A stretch of DNA of 57,643 nucleotides, from contig NZ_LFLZ01000059.1 in assembly GCF_001189845.1 (NCBI RefSeq), forward strand, positions 1-57,643, read 5' to 3'. The notes under the pieces were generated by a model, which made no database searches, had not been told where the DNA came from, and worked only from the letters and a program-made list of their open reading frames with translations. Of this stretch, positions 28,525-37,418 are shown one piece after another. How positions within the stretch are numbered: the first letter of the stretch is position 1; each line of letters opens with the position of its first letter. The DNA comes from Bradyrhizobium tropiciagri. GTDB lineage: Bacteria > Pseudomonadota > Alphaproteobacteria > Rhizobiales > Xanthobacteraceae. The position numbers and the translations under genes were made by a program.

Positions 28525-28947
28525 ATGAGAGAAATCGCCGAGCAGATGATGCGCCGCGCCGTCGAAGACGAGCGGCAGGAATTCGGGTCGTTCTTCCTGT
28601 CGCGTCTGTTCGGACTGGAGATCGCCTACCAGGGCGAGACGTGCATCGTGTCCTTTGACGTCGTGAGGCCGCTGTTCAACCCGCAAGGCTCGCTGCACGG
28701 CGGGGTGCTGGCGACGGCGCTCGACATCTCGATGGGGCATCTCGTCAACCACGTCGCGGGTGCCGGCACCACGCTCGAGATGAAGGTGCAGTATCTCGCC
28801 GCGATCCGCGAAGGTCGCGTCACCTGCCATGCGAGCTTCCTGAAGCGGGGCCGCAAGACCTTCTTCGTGCAGTCGCAGGCATCCAGCGCCGCCGGCGAGC
28901 CGATCGCGCATGCCACATCGACCTGGCAGCTGCTGAACCGAAGCTGA
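28525..28947 (+). CDS. Hotdog-fold thioesterase (PaaI type)
   Basis: A 140-residue single hotdog domain. The conserved element is FNPQGSLHGGVLATALDISMGH (residues about 51-72), whose Asn/Gln, HGG and Asp are the usual substrate and catalytic positions, followed by LEMKVQYLAAIREGRV. PaaI-type enzymes hydrolyse short or aromatic acyl-CoAs. Last gene of the HAD/CoA-transferase operon, where it could recycle CoA or clear dead-end thioesters. ATG 28525 fits the family start. Confidence 0.87.
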   Translation: MREIAEQMMRRAVEDERQEFGSFFLSRLFGLEIAYQGETCIVSFDVVRPLFNPQGSLHGGVLATALDISMGHLVNHVAGAGTTLEMKVQYLAAIREGRVTCHASFLKRGRKTFFVQSQASSAAGEPIAHATSTWQLLNRS

Positions 28948-29155
28948 AAGCGCGGGCCGGGCGCTCAACGTACCGCAACCTGTGCAGGGCCGGGAAGCGG
29001 GGCCGCGTAGGCTACGCCCCCGTGATCTTACGGTAGGGGAAAACGGGACGAGCGTCACCCTTGGAAGCTATTCCGTCGTTGTCGGGCGCTCGCCTCGGTT
29101 GCGCTCAGGCGCTATGTTGCGGGGTCACTCATTGGAAGCTTTGAGGGGTGAATAC

Positions 29156-29527
29156 GTGCGAGTCATAAGAAATGGGTTTCTATCGCTTCTGGCCCTGGGA
29201 GCGTTGGCTCCGGAAGGTCACGCGCAAACGACGGTCGCAGCATTGGAGTGCGATTTTCCACTCGCTTCAACTGATGACTGGAACATGGCCGCGTCGACCC
29301 TGCAATACTACATCGATACGGCAGGAGGCTGGAAAGTAGGCCAGGATTCGTTCTCCTTCGATGGCCCGACAAACGTTACGATCGATGGCAAGGATCGCGT
29401 CGCTTCGCTGTCGATCGTTATTTCCCGACAGTCGGGCAAAGCCACCAAGACGCTTTCGTCGGGAGGGAAATCCCTGACTGTCAGCGGGGAATGCAAAAAA
29501 ATGGAATCCACCGGACGAAAGTTCTGA
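29156..29527 (+). CDS. Small secreted hypothetical protein
   Basis: A 123-residue protein with a signal peptide (RVIRNGFLSLLALGALAPEGHAQ) and a mature part of mostly beta pattern with two cysteines (ALECDF and SGECKKM) that could pair. GTG 29156 is preferred because a GAGGGG site lies eight bases upstream and the signal peptide then starts immediately; longer in-frame starts prepend an unlikely extension. I recognise no family. Codon use is slightly less GC-biased than neighbours. Stands alone upstream of the tRNA. Confidence 0.68.
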   Translation: MRVIRNGFLSLLALGALAPEGHAQTTVAALECDFPLASTDDWNMAASTLQYYIDTAGGWKVGQDSFSFDGPTNVTIDGKDRVASLSIVISRQSGKATKTLSSGGKSLTVSGECKKMESTGRKF

Positions 29528-29799
29528 GCGCGTGTGATGTCGAGCCGCCGACCCATGGCGTTGAGGCCTCGCCGGGGGCGGCGGCGAAATGACCTCGAAC
29601 AAATGGCATCCCAGCGATGGATGTCTGATGAGACTCGGGCGGTCATCTGACTGGCGATGGCGACAGGATCGCCATCAGCGCTCTCGTCAATCCCATTCGC
29701 GGATGTCTCGAATCAAAATGCGGTGTATCCGTGCCCTCAACGGCAACCTTCAGTGGCTGAGCCGTTTTGGCGATGCCGGTTGCGGCAAAAGGCCGTGTT

Positions 29800-29876
29800 T
29801 GGCGCACCCGACACGATTCGAACGTGTGACCTTTGCCTTCGGAGGGCAACGCTCTATCCAGCTGAGCTACGGGTGC
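29800..29876 (-). tRNA. tRNA-Arg (anticodon CCG)
   Basis: On the minus strand, acceptor GCACCCG pairs with CGGGTGC; the D arm is GCTCAGCTGGATAGAGC; the anticodon arm is TTGCC-CTCCGAA-GGCAA, giving anticodon CCG (reads CGG); the T arm is CACACGTTCGAATCGTGT. The discriminator base is G and the 3' CCA is encoded (29800-29802). No integrase gene or flanking direct repeat suggests use as an attachment site. Confidence 0.96.
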
Positions 29877-30006
29877 GTGCAGGGGTTCATTTAGCTGATT
29901 GGCTCCGGGTCGGCAACGGCGTTGTCCGGCCGGTTGAGGGCTGTAGACTGCCTGCGCCAATATGACAGGTCCAAGGAAAAGGGCCGTCTTTCGAGGGAGT
30001 TTGCCC

Positions 30007-31086
30007 ATGCGTCCGCTGGAATTCGGCTGGTATCTGCCCACGCACGGCGACACCACGGCCTATGGGCTGATGGAGGCGCAAATCGCCGGGTCGCCGGAAC
30101 TCTGCGATCGCGTGGTCAAGGCGGCCGAGGATGCCGGGTTTGAATATCTGCTGATCCCGGTCGGCTCGGTGTGCTGGGAGGCCTGGATATCGGGCGCCTT
30201 CATGGCGGCGCGCTCGGCGCGGATCAAGCCGCTGATCGCAGCAAGACCCGGCTATATCAACCCGGTGCTGATGGCCAAGATGATCTCGACCTTCGACCAG
30301 ATGTCCGGCGGGCGGATCTGCATCAATCTGATCGCCGGCCAGAACGAGAGCGAGGTCGAGGCCGAGGGCGTCCGCTACGCCAAGGAGGAGCGCTACGCGC
30401 TGATGGAGGAGGAGGTCTCGATCCTGAAGGCGCTGTGGACGACGCGCGGGCCGGTGAACTTCCAGGGCAGGTTTCACACGATCTCGGGCGCGCATATCAG
30501 GCCGCGTCCGTTGCAGCAGCCGTTTCCGAAATTCTATCTCGGCGGCGGCTCGCGGCAGGCCTGGGAGGTGTCGGCGAAGCATTCCGACGTCCATCTGTTC
30601 TGGGGCGATCTGCCGGAGCGCATCGCGGAGAACATCGCCGAGATCCGGCGGATGGCGCGCGACCATGATCGTGAGGATGCGATCGGCTTCGGCATGCGGC
30701 TGCAGGTGATCTGCCGCGAGAACGAGGCCGATGCCTGGGAGGCCGCCGACCAGCTGGTGCGCCACGCCACCGAGCGGCAGAAGCAGGAGATGAAGACGCT
30801 CTATAACCGCTCGGAGGCCAACCAGCGCGTGCAGCAGCTCGCGCGCGACTATGGCGATCTCCTGATGCCGCATCTGTGGACCGGCATCACCAAGGTGCGG
30901 CCCGGCGCCGGCATCGCCGTGGTCGGCAATCCCGAACAATGCGCCGCGACCTTGCAGCAGTTCATCTATGCCGGCTGTCATTCCTTCTGCCTGTCCGGCT
31001 ATCTGCACGACGAGGAGGCCGAGCGGTTCGGCCGCCTGATCCGCCCGATCCTTGCCGCGAACAATCGCGGACGGCTTGCCGCGTGA
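30007..31086 (+). CDS. LLM-class flavin-dependent monooxygenase (alkanesulfonate monooxygenase-like)
   Basis: A 359-residue bacterial-luciferase-like TIM barrel. Landmarks: FGWYLPTHGDT at the N-terminus, the GFEYLLIPVGS strand, AARPGYINPVLMAKMISTFDQMSGGRICINLIAGQ (residues about 75-110) and FYLGGGSRQAWEV, closely following SsuD and related FMNH2-dependent oxygenases. A sulfonate or other small organosulfur substrate is likely but unproven; the reductase and transporter genes are not adjacent. Ribosome site GAGGGAG upstream of ATG 30007. The 130 bases before it, up to the tRNA, hold its promoter. Confidence 0.9.
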   Translation: MRPLEFGWYLPTHGDTTAYGLMEAQIAGSPELCDRVVKAAEDAGFEYLLIPVGSVCWEAWISGAFMAARSARIKPLIAARPGYINPVLMAKMISTFDQMSGGRICINLIAGQNESEVEAEGVRYAKEERYALMEEEVSILKALWTTRGPVNFQGRFHTISGAHIRPRPLQQPFPKFYLGGGSRQAWEVSAKHSDVHLFWGDLPERIAENIAEIRRMARDHDREDAIGFGMRLQVICRENEADAWEAADQLVRHATERQKQEMKTLYNRSEANQRVQQLARDYGDLLMPHLWTGITKVRPGAGIAVVGNPEQCAATLQQFIYAGCHSFCLSGYLHDEEAERFGRLIRPILAANNRGRLAA

Positions 31087-31185
31087 GCGTCGTCCCTTTC
31101 CGAAATTTCATGCATGAAGTGAAGTCCAATGCGCCATGATCCGGCCGGATTGCATCGCCGCTCGCGGCACCAACGGAGTTGAACC

Positions 31186-32223
31186 ATGCATCATCGGGGC
31201 TGGCTTGCGGCACTGACGCTGCTCATCGCGACCGTTCACGCGCCGGTCGCGTCGGCAACGCAGGCGCAGATCGAGCGCGACAAGAAGCCGGTCAAGGAGG
31301 TCGCGAGCGGGCGGATCGCCGTCGACAGCGCGACCTTCCCCGTTTATCTCTCGGCCGACTGGTCCAATCCGCTGCCGGACGTCACCCGCGCGGTGCTGGT
31401 GCTGCACGGGGTGCTGCGCAATGCCGACGATTATTTCCGCGCGGCGCTGAGCGCACAGGCTGCGGCCGGCGATGTCGGCAAGAGCACACTGATGATCGCG
31501 CCGCAGTTTTTGATCGAGCCCGATGTTGCGGCATTCAAGCTGTCGGCGGAGACGCTGCGCTGGAGCCTCTATGGCTGGCAAGGCGGCGAGCCTGCGCTCG
31601 CGCCCAATCCGGCGAGCTCGTTCGAGGCGCTCGACGCCATTCTGGCGAAGCTCGGCGACCGCAAGCTGTTTCCGAACCTGAAGCAGGTCGTCGTGTTCGG
31701 CCATTCCGGCGGCGGCCAGGTCGTGCAGCGTTATGCGATCGCGGTGAAGGGCGACCAGGTGCTGCTGCGCGAAGGCATCGGCGTGCGCTACGTGGTCGCC
31801 AATCCCTCTTCCTACGCCTATTTCACCAAGGAGCGGCCGGAGCCCGCGATCGCGGCGGCATGCGAGGGCTACAACAGCTGGAAGTTCGGCATGGACGATC
31901 GCCCGCCCTATCTCGCCGAGCCTTCGCCGGCTGCGCTGGAACAGGCCTATGTTGCGCGTCGCGTGATCTATCTCTTGGGAACGCTCGACACTAATCCCAA
32001 TCATCCCGCGCTCGACAAGTCCTGCATGGCGGAAGCCGAAGGGCCGTATCGTTACGCACGCGGGCATTCCTATGTCGCGGCGATGCAGGCCCGCGATGGC
32101 GGCACGCCGAACCATAGTGTGTGGGATGTGCCCGGCGTCGGCCATGAGGGCGGCAAGATGCTCAACTCGCCCTGCGGCCTGACCGCGGTGTTCGACATTC
32201 CCGGCTGCGAGGCGGCGCGCTAG
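31186..32223 (+). CDS. Secreted alpha/beta hydrolase
   Basis: A 345-residue protein with a signal peptide (MHHRGWLAALTLLIATVHAPVASA) and an alpha/beta-hydrolase core: VLVLHGVLRNADDYF (oxyanion region, about residue 66) and VVVFGHSGGGQVV with the nucleophile serine (about 170). C-terminal NHSVWDVPGVGHEGGKML holds the probable catalytic histidine. Two cysteines near the C-terminus may form a disulfide. Periplasmic or extracellular action on an ester is likely; substrate unknown. The 99 bases from the LLM gene suggest a separate promoter. Confidence 0.85.
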   Translation: MHHRGWLAALTLLIATVHAPVASATQAQIERDKKPVKEVASGRIAVDSATFPVYLSADWSNPLPDVTRAVLVLHGVLRNADDYFRAALSAQAAAGDVGKSTLMIAPQFLIEPDVAAFKLSAETLRWSLYGWQGGEPALAPNPASSFEALDAILAKLGDRKLFPNLKQVVVFGHSGGGQVVQRYAIAVKGDQVLLREGIGVRYVVANPSSYAYFTKERPEPAIAAACEGYNSWKFGMDDRPPYLAEPSPAALEQAYVARRVIYLLGTLDTNPNHPALDKSCMAEAEGPYRYARGHSYVAAMQARDGGTPNHSVWDVPGVGHEGGKMLNSPCGLTAVFDIPGCEAAR

Positions 32224-32271
32224 AGCATGATCCGGAAAAGCGGAGACCGGTTTTCCGAGAAAATCATGCTC
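32223..32271. repeat. Dispersed palindromic repeat, copy A
   Basis: GAGCATGATCCGGAAAAG pairs with the right arm ending AAAATCATGCTC, with an inner CCGG...TTTTCCG match. It abuts the stop codon of the secreted hydrolase. Related copies occur at 32690, 51778 and 56706 and a right-half fragment near 50371. Confidence 0.85.
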
Positions 32272-32432
32272 CAACAATGAGATGCGATCATGATGCGATG
32301 CCATGGAATTGCATCATGGTCATATCGCGCACACTGGAATGTGTGCGGCGGCTCGGTGGCGAGCCGCATCGAGATAGCCTACGCTCAGGTTGCGAATGAA
32401 GCATCACGACCGGCAGCTTGATGGAGACCATC

Positions 32433-32690
32433 ATGAGAGCATGTTTGTTCGCGGTTCTGACTGCAGGTGCGTTTCTCGGGCTGACCCCGGCCAACGCCGC
32501 GGAGGGGTGTGGCGACGGTTGCCACAGGACCTCAGGAGGCGCCTGCGTGATTGACGGGTGGGGCACCAGCGCGCGAGTCAGGAACGAATGCCCCGCCACC
32601 ACCCGCGCCCGGCCCCCATGCGGTGGCCATGGATATATCTGGCGGCGTGACCTCCAGGCCTGCTCCCAGACGACGAAGGATTGGCTGTAG
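32433..32690 (+). CDS. Small secreted six-cysteine protein
   Basis: An 85-residue protein with a signal peptide (MRACLFAVLTAGAFLGLTPANAA) and a mature chain of about 62 residues with six cysteines: EGCGDGCHRTSGGACVIDG, then NEC, PPCGGHGY and QACS. It resembles the small GCG-x-GCHR envelope proteins frequent in Bradyrhizobium, whose role is unknown. ATG 32433 is placed seven bases after GGAG; ATG 32421 is an alternative. Monocistronic, followed directly by a palindromic repeat that overlaps its stop codon. Confidence 0.75.
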   Translation: MRACLFAVLTAGAFLGLTPANAAEGCGDGCHRTSGGACVIDGWGTSARVRNECPATTRARPPCGGHGYIWRRDLQACSQTTKDWL

Positions 32691-32762
32691 AGCACGATCC
32701 GGACAGCTGCGAAGCGGTTTCCCTTGCGACAAACGCAAGGCGTTTGCGCGCAGATCATGCTC
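32690..32762. repeat. Dispersed palindromic repeat, copy B (extended)
   Basis: GAGCACGATCCGGACAGCTGCGAAGCGGTTT... to GATCATGCTC matches the outer arms of copy A, with an added inner hairpin (TTGCG...CGCAA). Confidence 0.75.
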
Positions 32763-32841
32763 AAGCAACGAACGAGAGCGGGATGAGGATTCAACCAAAT
32801 CTCGTCGCGCTCTAGCTTTCCGCGACACCGACCAGTCCGTG

Positions 32842-33245
32842 TTACGCCGGCACGATCACCTTGCCGATCGGCCACAGTGCGATGCCGGCAAGCTTGAGAT
32901 GCGCCCAGGCGAAGGGAATGCCGATGATGGTGACCGCGAGCAGGATGGCCGTGATCACGTGGCCGATCGCGAGCCACCAGCCGGCCAGGATGAACCAGAC
33001 CAGATTGCCGATCACGCCGAGCGGTCCGGTGCCGATATCGGACATGCCGGTGACTTCATCGCGGCGGACCGCACGCGAACCGAACGGCAGCAGCGATAGA
33101 CCGCAATGTTGAACGCGGCGCGCGCCCAGGGCAGCCCGATAATGGTGATGGCCATGATCACCGCGGCGACCAGCCAGCCGAACGCCATCCACGCGCCGCC
33201 GATCAGGATCCAGAGGACGTTCAGGAGGATAGACACAGGCTGCAT
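32842..33245 (-). pseudogene. yccF: YccF-family inner-membrane protein, frameshifted
   Basis: A two-unit YccF (DUF307) protein. The first frame gives MQPVSILLNVLWILIGGAWMAFGW through ARAAFNIAVY; the next frame continues SLLPFGSRAVRR, then the second unit GVIGNLVWFILAGWWLAIGH to IALWPIGKVIVPA. The junction at about 33100 lacks one base, and the 404-base span is exactly one short of 135 codons. Each half carries two hydrophobic helices with the TIIGxP signature (TIIGLPWAR, TIIGIPFAW). Role of YccF is unknown. Either an assembly deletion or a recent loss. Confidence 0.85.
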
Positions 33246-33425
33246 GGCAGGCACCTTTGCTCCGCGTGACACGGCCTCAATATAGGCCGGCGGCCGGCGC
33301 CGCGGTAGGGTGCAGCGAGGCGCACGAGCGCCGTCAGTCGTGGTCACCTTGCGCGCGGCGGCGGTCTTCACCATCGGTCGCATAATTGTCGCAGAGGCAG
33401 CCGCGTCGCAAAGGGGAGAACGAAA

Positions 33426-34079
33426 ATGAGAAGAAGACTTGCGACAAGGGTTCTTGGTGCAGGGGTCTTGGCAGTGCTGGAATTTTCAGTGCAAGCCGCG
33501 CGCAGCGAGGACGCCGTGCGGTTTGCGCCGCTCAAGGCCGAGGAACTGTCGCCGCCGCAAAAGGCCTGGGCCGACCTGATCAGTGCGCCGCCGCGCAACG
33601 CCAAGTTCACCGCGCCGCCCTACCGCGCCTATATCCGCAATCCCGACCTGGCACCGAAGCTGTCGAACCTGTCGGAGTACCTGCGCTGGAACACCTCGCT
33701 GCCGGCGCGGCTCAGCGAGATGGCGATTCTGATCACGGCGCGGCATTGGACCGCGCAATATGAATGGTCCGCGCATTATCCGCTGGCGATGAAGGGCGGG
33801 CTCGATCCGAAGATCGCGGACGCGATCGCCAAGGGCACGCGGCCCGAGGGCATGAAGGATGACGAGGCCGCGCTGTACGATCTCGGCATCGCGCTTTATC
33901 GCGACAGGAAGGTCTCAGACGCCGTCTACAAGGCCGCGCAGGAGAAGTTCGGCGAGCGCGGCATCATGGATATCATCGGCATCATGGGCTACTACGATCT
34001 GGTCTCGATGACGCTGATCACAATGCAGGCCGGCGCGGCGAACAATGGCGTCGCGCCGTTGCCGGTGCTGGAGAAGTGA
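33426..34079 (+). CDS. Exported carboxymuconolactone decarboxylase-like protein
   Basis: A 217-residue protein: a signal peptide (RRRLATRVLGAGVLAVLEFSVQAARS) and an all-helical CMD/AhpD-fold domain with LSEMAILITARHWTAQYEWSAHYPLA (about residues 95-120; the E-x-x-x-H pair corresponds to the family's active-site region). It has no cysteine, so AhpD-type peroxidase chemistry is excluded. Periplasmic members of this family are common in Rhizobiales but poorly characterised. Promoter should lie in the 180 bases shared with the divergent yccF. Confidence 0.85.
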   Translation: MRRRLATRVLGAGVLAVLEFSVQAARSEDAVRFAPLKAEELSPPQKAWADLISAPPRNAKFTAPPYRAYIRNPDLAPKLSNLSEYLRWNTSLPARLSEMAILITARHWTAQYEWSAHYPLAMKGGLDPKIADAIAKGTRPEGMKDDEAALYDLGIALYRDRKVSDAVYKAAQEKFGERGIMDIIGIMGYYDLVSMTLITMQAGAANNGVAPLPVLEK

Positions 34080-34123
34080 GACTGTAGGTTTGTCGAGCAT
34101 CAGCCGCGACGGGACCGCGCTCC

Positions 34124-34267
34124 CTCGCCCCGCTCTTGCGGGGAGAGGGTTGGAGTGAGGGGCTATCTCCGCAGATTCGTTGACAGATGGATTCGCGGAG
34201 GCTCCCCCTCACCCGGAACGCATCTGGCGATGCGTTCGACCTCTCCCCGCACGCGGGGCGAGGTGAG
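34124..34267. repeat. Intergenic inverted repeat
   Basis: ctcgccccgctcttgcgggg with gagagggttggagtgagggg on the left is complemented by ccccctcacccgg ... ctctccccgcacgcggggcgag on the right, giving nested hairpins between the convergent CMD-like and GGDEF-EAL genes. Similar to the repeat at 57481-57613. Confidence 0.7.
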
Positions 34268-34301
34268 AAGGGACATCACTTGCTCGAAAATGAAGTAGTC
34301 T

Positions 34302-36074
34302 CTACCGCCTGAAGCCGTTGGCGCGCGAATAGCTCTGGCGGCTGTCCTGGGACGGACGCGCCGCCATGCTGGCGCGGCTCTCGCTTGCGACCGGCGTCGC
34401 GGGCTTCAGGTCCTCGAGGAAGATCGGCTTGGCGAAGTAATAGCCCTGGGCATAGCGGATCTTGGTCGCCGCCTGCAGATAGGTGAGCTCCTCGTAGGAC
34501 TCGATGCCCTCGGCGATCACGGTCATGCCGAGCGCCTCGCTCAGCGATTCGATCGCGCGCAGGATGCCCTGGCTGCGCGGCCGCTGATGGATGTCGGTGA
34601 TGAAGGAGCGGTCGATCTTGATCTCGTCGGCGGTGATGTCGGCGAGCGCCGACAGCGACGAATAGCCGATGCCGAAATCGTCGATCGAGATGCCGACGCC
34701 GATGCCGCGCAGGATCGGCAGGATCTGGTCCTGGAAGTGCGACCGGGTCACGAACGCATCTTCGGTGACCTCGATCATGAAGCGTTTCGGGAAGCCGGTC
34801 TCCTCGATCGCGCGCGCGAAGCGGCGCATGAACTCGAGATTGCCGGCCTGCTTGGCCGCGACATTGATGCTGATCGTCGCCGTGGGGCCGAACGTGTCGT
34901 TGATCAGATCGATCGACTTGACGATCTCCGCCAGCACCAGAAACGTCAGCTCGTCGATCAGGCCGAGCTCGACGGCGAGGTTGATGAAGGTGCCCGGTGC
35001 CTGGATCACGCCCTCGTCGTCGCGCAGCCGCACCAGCGCCTCGATACCCTTGACCTCGTGGGTGCGGATATCGACCTTGGCCTGGAATGCGCAGCAGAAA
35101 CGCTTTTCCAGGATCGCCAGCCGCAGCGATTGCTCGACCTTCATCCGCGCCAGCGCCTCGCGCTCCATGCTGTTGTCGAAGAACGCGGTCGAGCCCTTAC
35201 CGTTGTTCTTGACGCGGTACATCGCGATATCGGCATTCTGGCGCAGCGCCTCATAGCTCCTGCCGTGCATCGGGTAGAGGCTGACGCCGATCGAGGTGGA
35301 GGCGAAGATCTCGGAGTCCTCGATGAAGAACGGCGCCTTCAGCCGCTCCTGCATGACGTGGATGAATTCGGCAACCGCGTCATTGCCGCTGATCGGGTTC
35401 AGCAGCAGCAGGAATTCGTCGCCGGAGATCCGCGACAGGATGTCGGTTTCGCGCAACGCATGGCCGAGCCGCTTGGACAGTTCGACCAGCAGCGCATCGC
35501 CGATCGCGTGGCCGTAATAGTCGTTGATGTGCTTGAAGTTGTCGACGTCGAGAAAGGCGAGCGCGAAATGGCTCTGCGCAGTGTCGCGGATCAGGCCGTT
35601 GACGCGATGTTCGATCACCCGCCGGGTCGGCAGGCCGGTCAGTTCATCGTAATAGGCCGAGCGGAACAGCTGGTCCTCGAACGCCTTCTGCTCGCTGATG
35701 TCGGTCGAGGTCGAGATCAGGAGATTGCGGCCGGCGATCTGGACCGGCCGGTGCGAGGTGAGAAACACGTATTTGGATGCGCCGCAGGAGAGCACTTCCT
35801 CGAGTACCACCGGGCGCCCGCTGCGCAGCATGTCCAGATTGGCGGCGTGACGATCATCGACCGGCGCCGGCTGGCTCGCGCTCGCTGCCAGCTGCAGCTG
35901 GCTCGCTGCCGCTTCGTTCACCAGGATGAACTGGCCCTGCTCGTCCTGCACCGTCACACCTGCCGGCAGCAGCTGGAGAAGATCACGCAAGATGCGCAGT
36001 TCATTTCCGGAAATGTCGTCTTGGCCGGTCGCTGCCGCGCCTGCCTGAAAATCGCTTTTGTTGAAACTATGCAT
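34302..36074 (-). CDS. PAS-GGDEF-EAL cyclic di-GMP signalling protein
   Basis: A 590-residue cytosolic protein. A PAS domain spans about residues 20-130 (LLPAGVTVQDEQGQFILVN to TDISEQKAFEDQL), a GGDEF domain about 140-305 (ELTGLPTRR, FLDVDNFKHINDYYGH, active-site SGDEF in RISGDEFLLLL) and an EAL domain about 320-565 (EALVRLRDDEG, SINVAAKQ, DDFGIGYSSLSAL, EGIESYEEL). The EAL phosphodiesterase residues look complete; the first Gly of GGDEF is Ser. ATG 36074 with an AAGG site is preferred over a longer frame to 36245. Downstream of the HWE kinase on the same strand. Confidence 0.9.
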   Translation of the reverse strand: MHSFNKSDFQAGAAATGQDDISGNELRILRDLLQLLPAGVTVQDEQGQFILVNEAAASQLQLAASASQPAPVDDRHAANLDMLRSGRPVVLEEVLSCGASKYVFLTSHRPVQIAGRNLLISTSTDISEQKAFEDQLFRSAYYDELTGLPTRRVIEHRVNGLIRDTAQSHFALAFLDVDNFKHINDYYGHAIGDALLVELSKRLGHALRETDILSRISGDEFLLLLNPISGNDAVAEFIHVMQERLKAPFFIEDSEIFASTSIGVSLYPMHGRSYEALRQNADIAMYRVKNNGKGSTAFFDNSMEREALARMKVEQSLRLAILEKRFCCAFQAKVDIRTHEVKGIEALVRLRDDEGVIQAPGTFINLAVELGLIDELTFLVLAEIVKSIDLINDTFGPTATISINVAAKQAGNLEFMRRFARAIEETGFPKRFMIEVTEDAFVTRSHFQDQILPILRGIGVGISIDDFGIGYSSLSALADITADEIKIDRSFITDIHQRPRSQGILRAIESLSEALGMTVIAEGIESYEELTYLQAATKIRYAQGYYFAKPIFLEDLKPATPVASESRASMAARPSQDSRQSYSRANGFRR

Positions 36075-36278
36075 GTGCCGACCTTGGCAAAGTCCGTTGT
36101 AGTTTTGGTTAAGCGGACCTGCGAAATGCCGTGACAGAATGAGACCCGGGCTGCTTTCGCAAGCCGTCGCGGCAATCGTCATTAACAGAGTATCAATGTC
36201 GGGCTCAGTCGCTGGTGAAAGCGATTGCGGCGCGCACGGTTGCACCGGAAAATGCGCCTGTGCCGGAAAGCGTACTTA

Positions 36279-37241
36279 TCAACAGTTGGGAAGCTTGCAC
36301 TGCATGGTGCAGTGAACGCCGGTCTTCAGGTAACTGATCTCGGTCTTGCCGTCGAACGGCCGCAGCGCCGACTTCAGCAGCTTAGTGCCGAAGCCGGGTT
36401 CGCCGAGCACCTCGACCACCGGTCCCTCGGTTTCGTCCCAGATCACGTTGAGACGTCCATCGTCCACTGTCCACGACACCTGCAGAAACCCGCGCGGCGA
36501 GGAGAAGGCGCCGTACTTTCCTGCGTTGGTTGCGAGCTCGTGGAAGATCAGCGCCAGCGAGACGGCGAGCTTGGCAGGCAGGAACAATTGCTCGCCGTTG
36601 AGATTGAACCGCACGTGGCCGTAGGGGCCGAGCTCCGAGCGCAGCAAATCCTTGATATCGCAGCCATAGCCGTCGACCCGCGCGATCAGATCGTCGGTCG
36701 CCGAGAGCGCGCGGATGCGATGGTCGATGCGCTGCCAGACATCGGGCCGGTCCTGCAGCGCCTGATGCAGCACGGCATGAATGGTCGAGGATTTGTTCTT
36801 CAGCCTGTGCTGCAATTCGTCGACCACGATCTTGCGGTATTGCTCCTCCTCGATCAGCCGCTTGGATACCTCGCGCTGCTGGGCGACCAGGGAACGGTAG
36901 TGCTCCACGCCCCAGATCGCGATGCCGCACACCGCCCAGAAGATCATCAGCAGTGCAAAGCGCGCCGGATCGGCGTGCCCGCTGCTGAAATTGATGATGA
37001 CGCCGAGCAGGCCGCTCGCCAGCGCGGTCGCGATCCCGATCCGGAAGCCGCCAAGGGCGGTCGCGAAGAACACCGCCGGGAAATAGGGCGTGAAGAACAC
37101 ATCCGGCCTGATCTGGGCGAGCCCGAAGCGCGCGGCCGTGGCCAAAACGAGACAGAGTACCGCAAAGCTCGCCGCAAGCAGCATCGAAGGCTGGGAATCG
37201 CCCCGCCAACCCGCCCTGAATTCGTCGATCCATTTCGCCAT
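36279..37241 (-). CDS. HWE-family sensor histidine kinase, membrane-bound
   Basis: A 320-residue kinase. Residues 15-115 contain three or four TM helices (MLLAASFAVLCLVLATAARF, FFTPYFPAVFFATALGGFRI, LLMIFWAVCGIAIWG) forming an integral sensor like the DUF4118 type. The phospho-acceptor is in VDELQHRLKNKSSTIHAV (about residue 150); the ATP-binding domain has FHELATNAGKYGA and the W-x-E signature in IWDETEGP, then GFGTKLL. HWE kinases often act in the alphaproteobacterial general stress pathway. No response regulator is adjacent. Start 37241 excludes a longer frame of unusual composition. Confidence 0.88.
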   Translation of the reverse strand: MAKWIDEFRAGWRGDSQPSMLLAASFAVLCLVLATAARFGLAQIRPDVFFTPYFPAVFFATALGGFRIGIATALASGLLGVIINFSSGHADPARFALLMIFWAVCGIAIWGVEHYRSLVAQQREVSKRLIEEEQYRKIVVDELQHRLKNKSSTIHAVLHQALQDRPDVWQRIDHRIRALSATDDLIARVDGYGCDIKDLLRSELGPYGHVRFNLNGEQLFLPAKLAVSLALIFHELATNAGKYGAFSSPRGFLQVSWTVDDGRLNVIWDETEGPVVEVLGEPGFGTKLLKSALRPFDGKTEISYLKTGVHCTMQCKLPNC

Positions 37242-37418
37242 CGGTCGTTCCAGTTCACGTGAACAGGCGACCCAAAATAAGGCCGCTGCGACCGAAAAAC
37301 CGCAGTTGTGGCCTTCTGGCCACAGGTGGACCTTGACCACCGTTAACCGCGCCTCCGCTTGCTTGGTGGAAGCAGCTGGGGAATATCTGCAACATCAAAC
37401 GTTAATTGGGGGACCGGC

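Noticed and set aside
29589..29894. Short open frames on both strands overlapping the tRNA region
   Set aside because: They run through the tRNA gene and have no ribosome site or motif.
29800..30006. tRNA-Arg as the edge of an integrated island
   Set aside because: No integrase, no duplicated tRNA 3' end and no change in gene character on either side.
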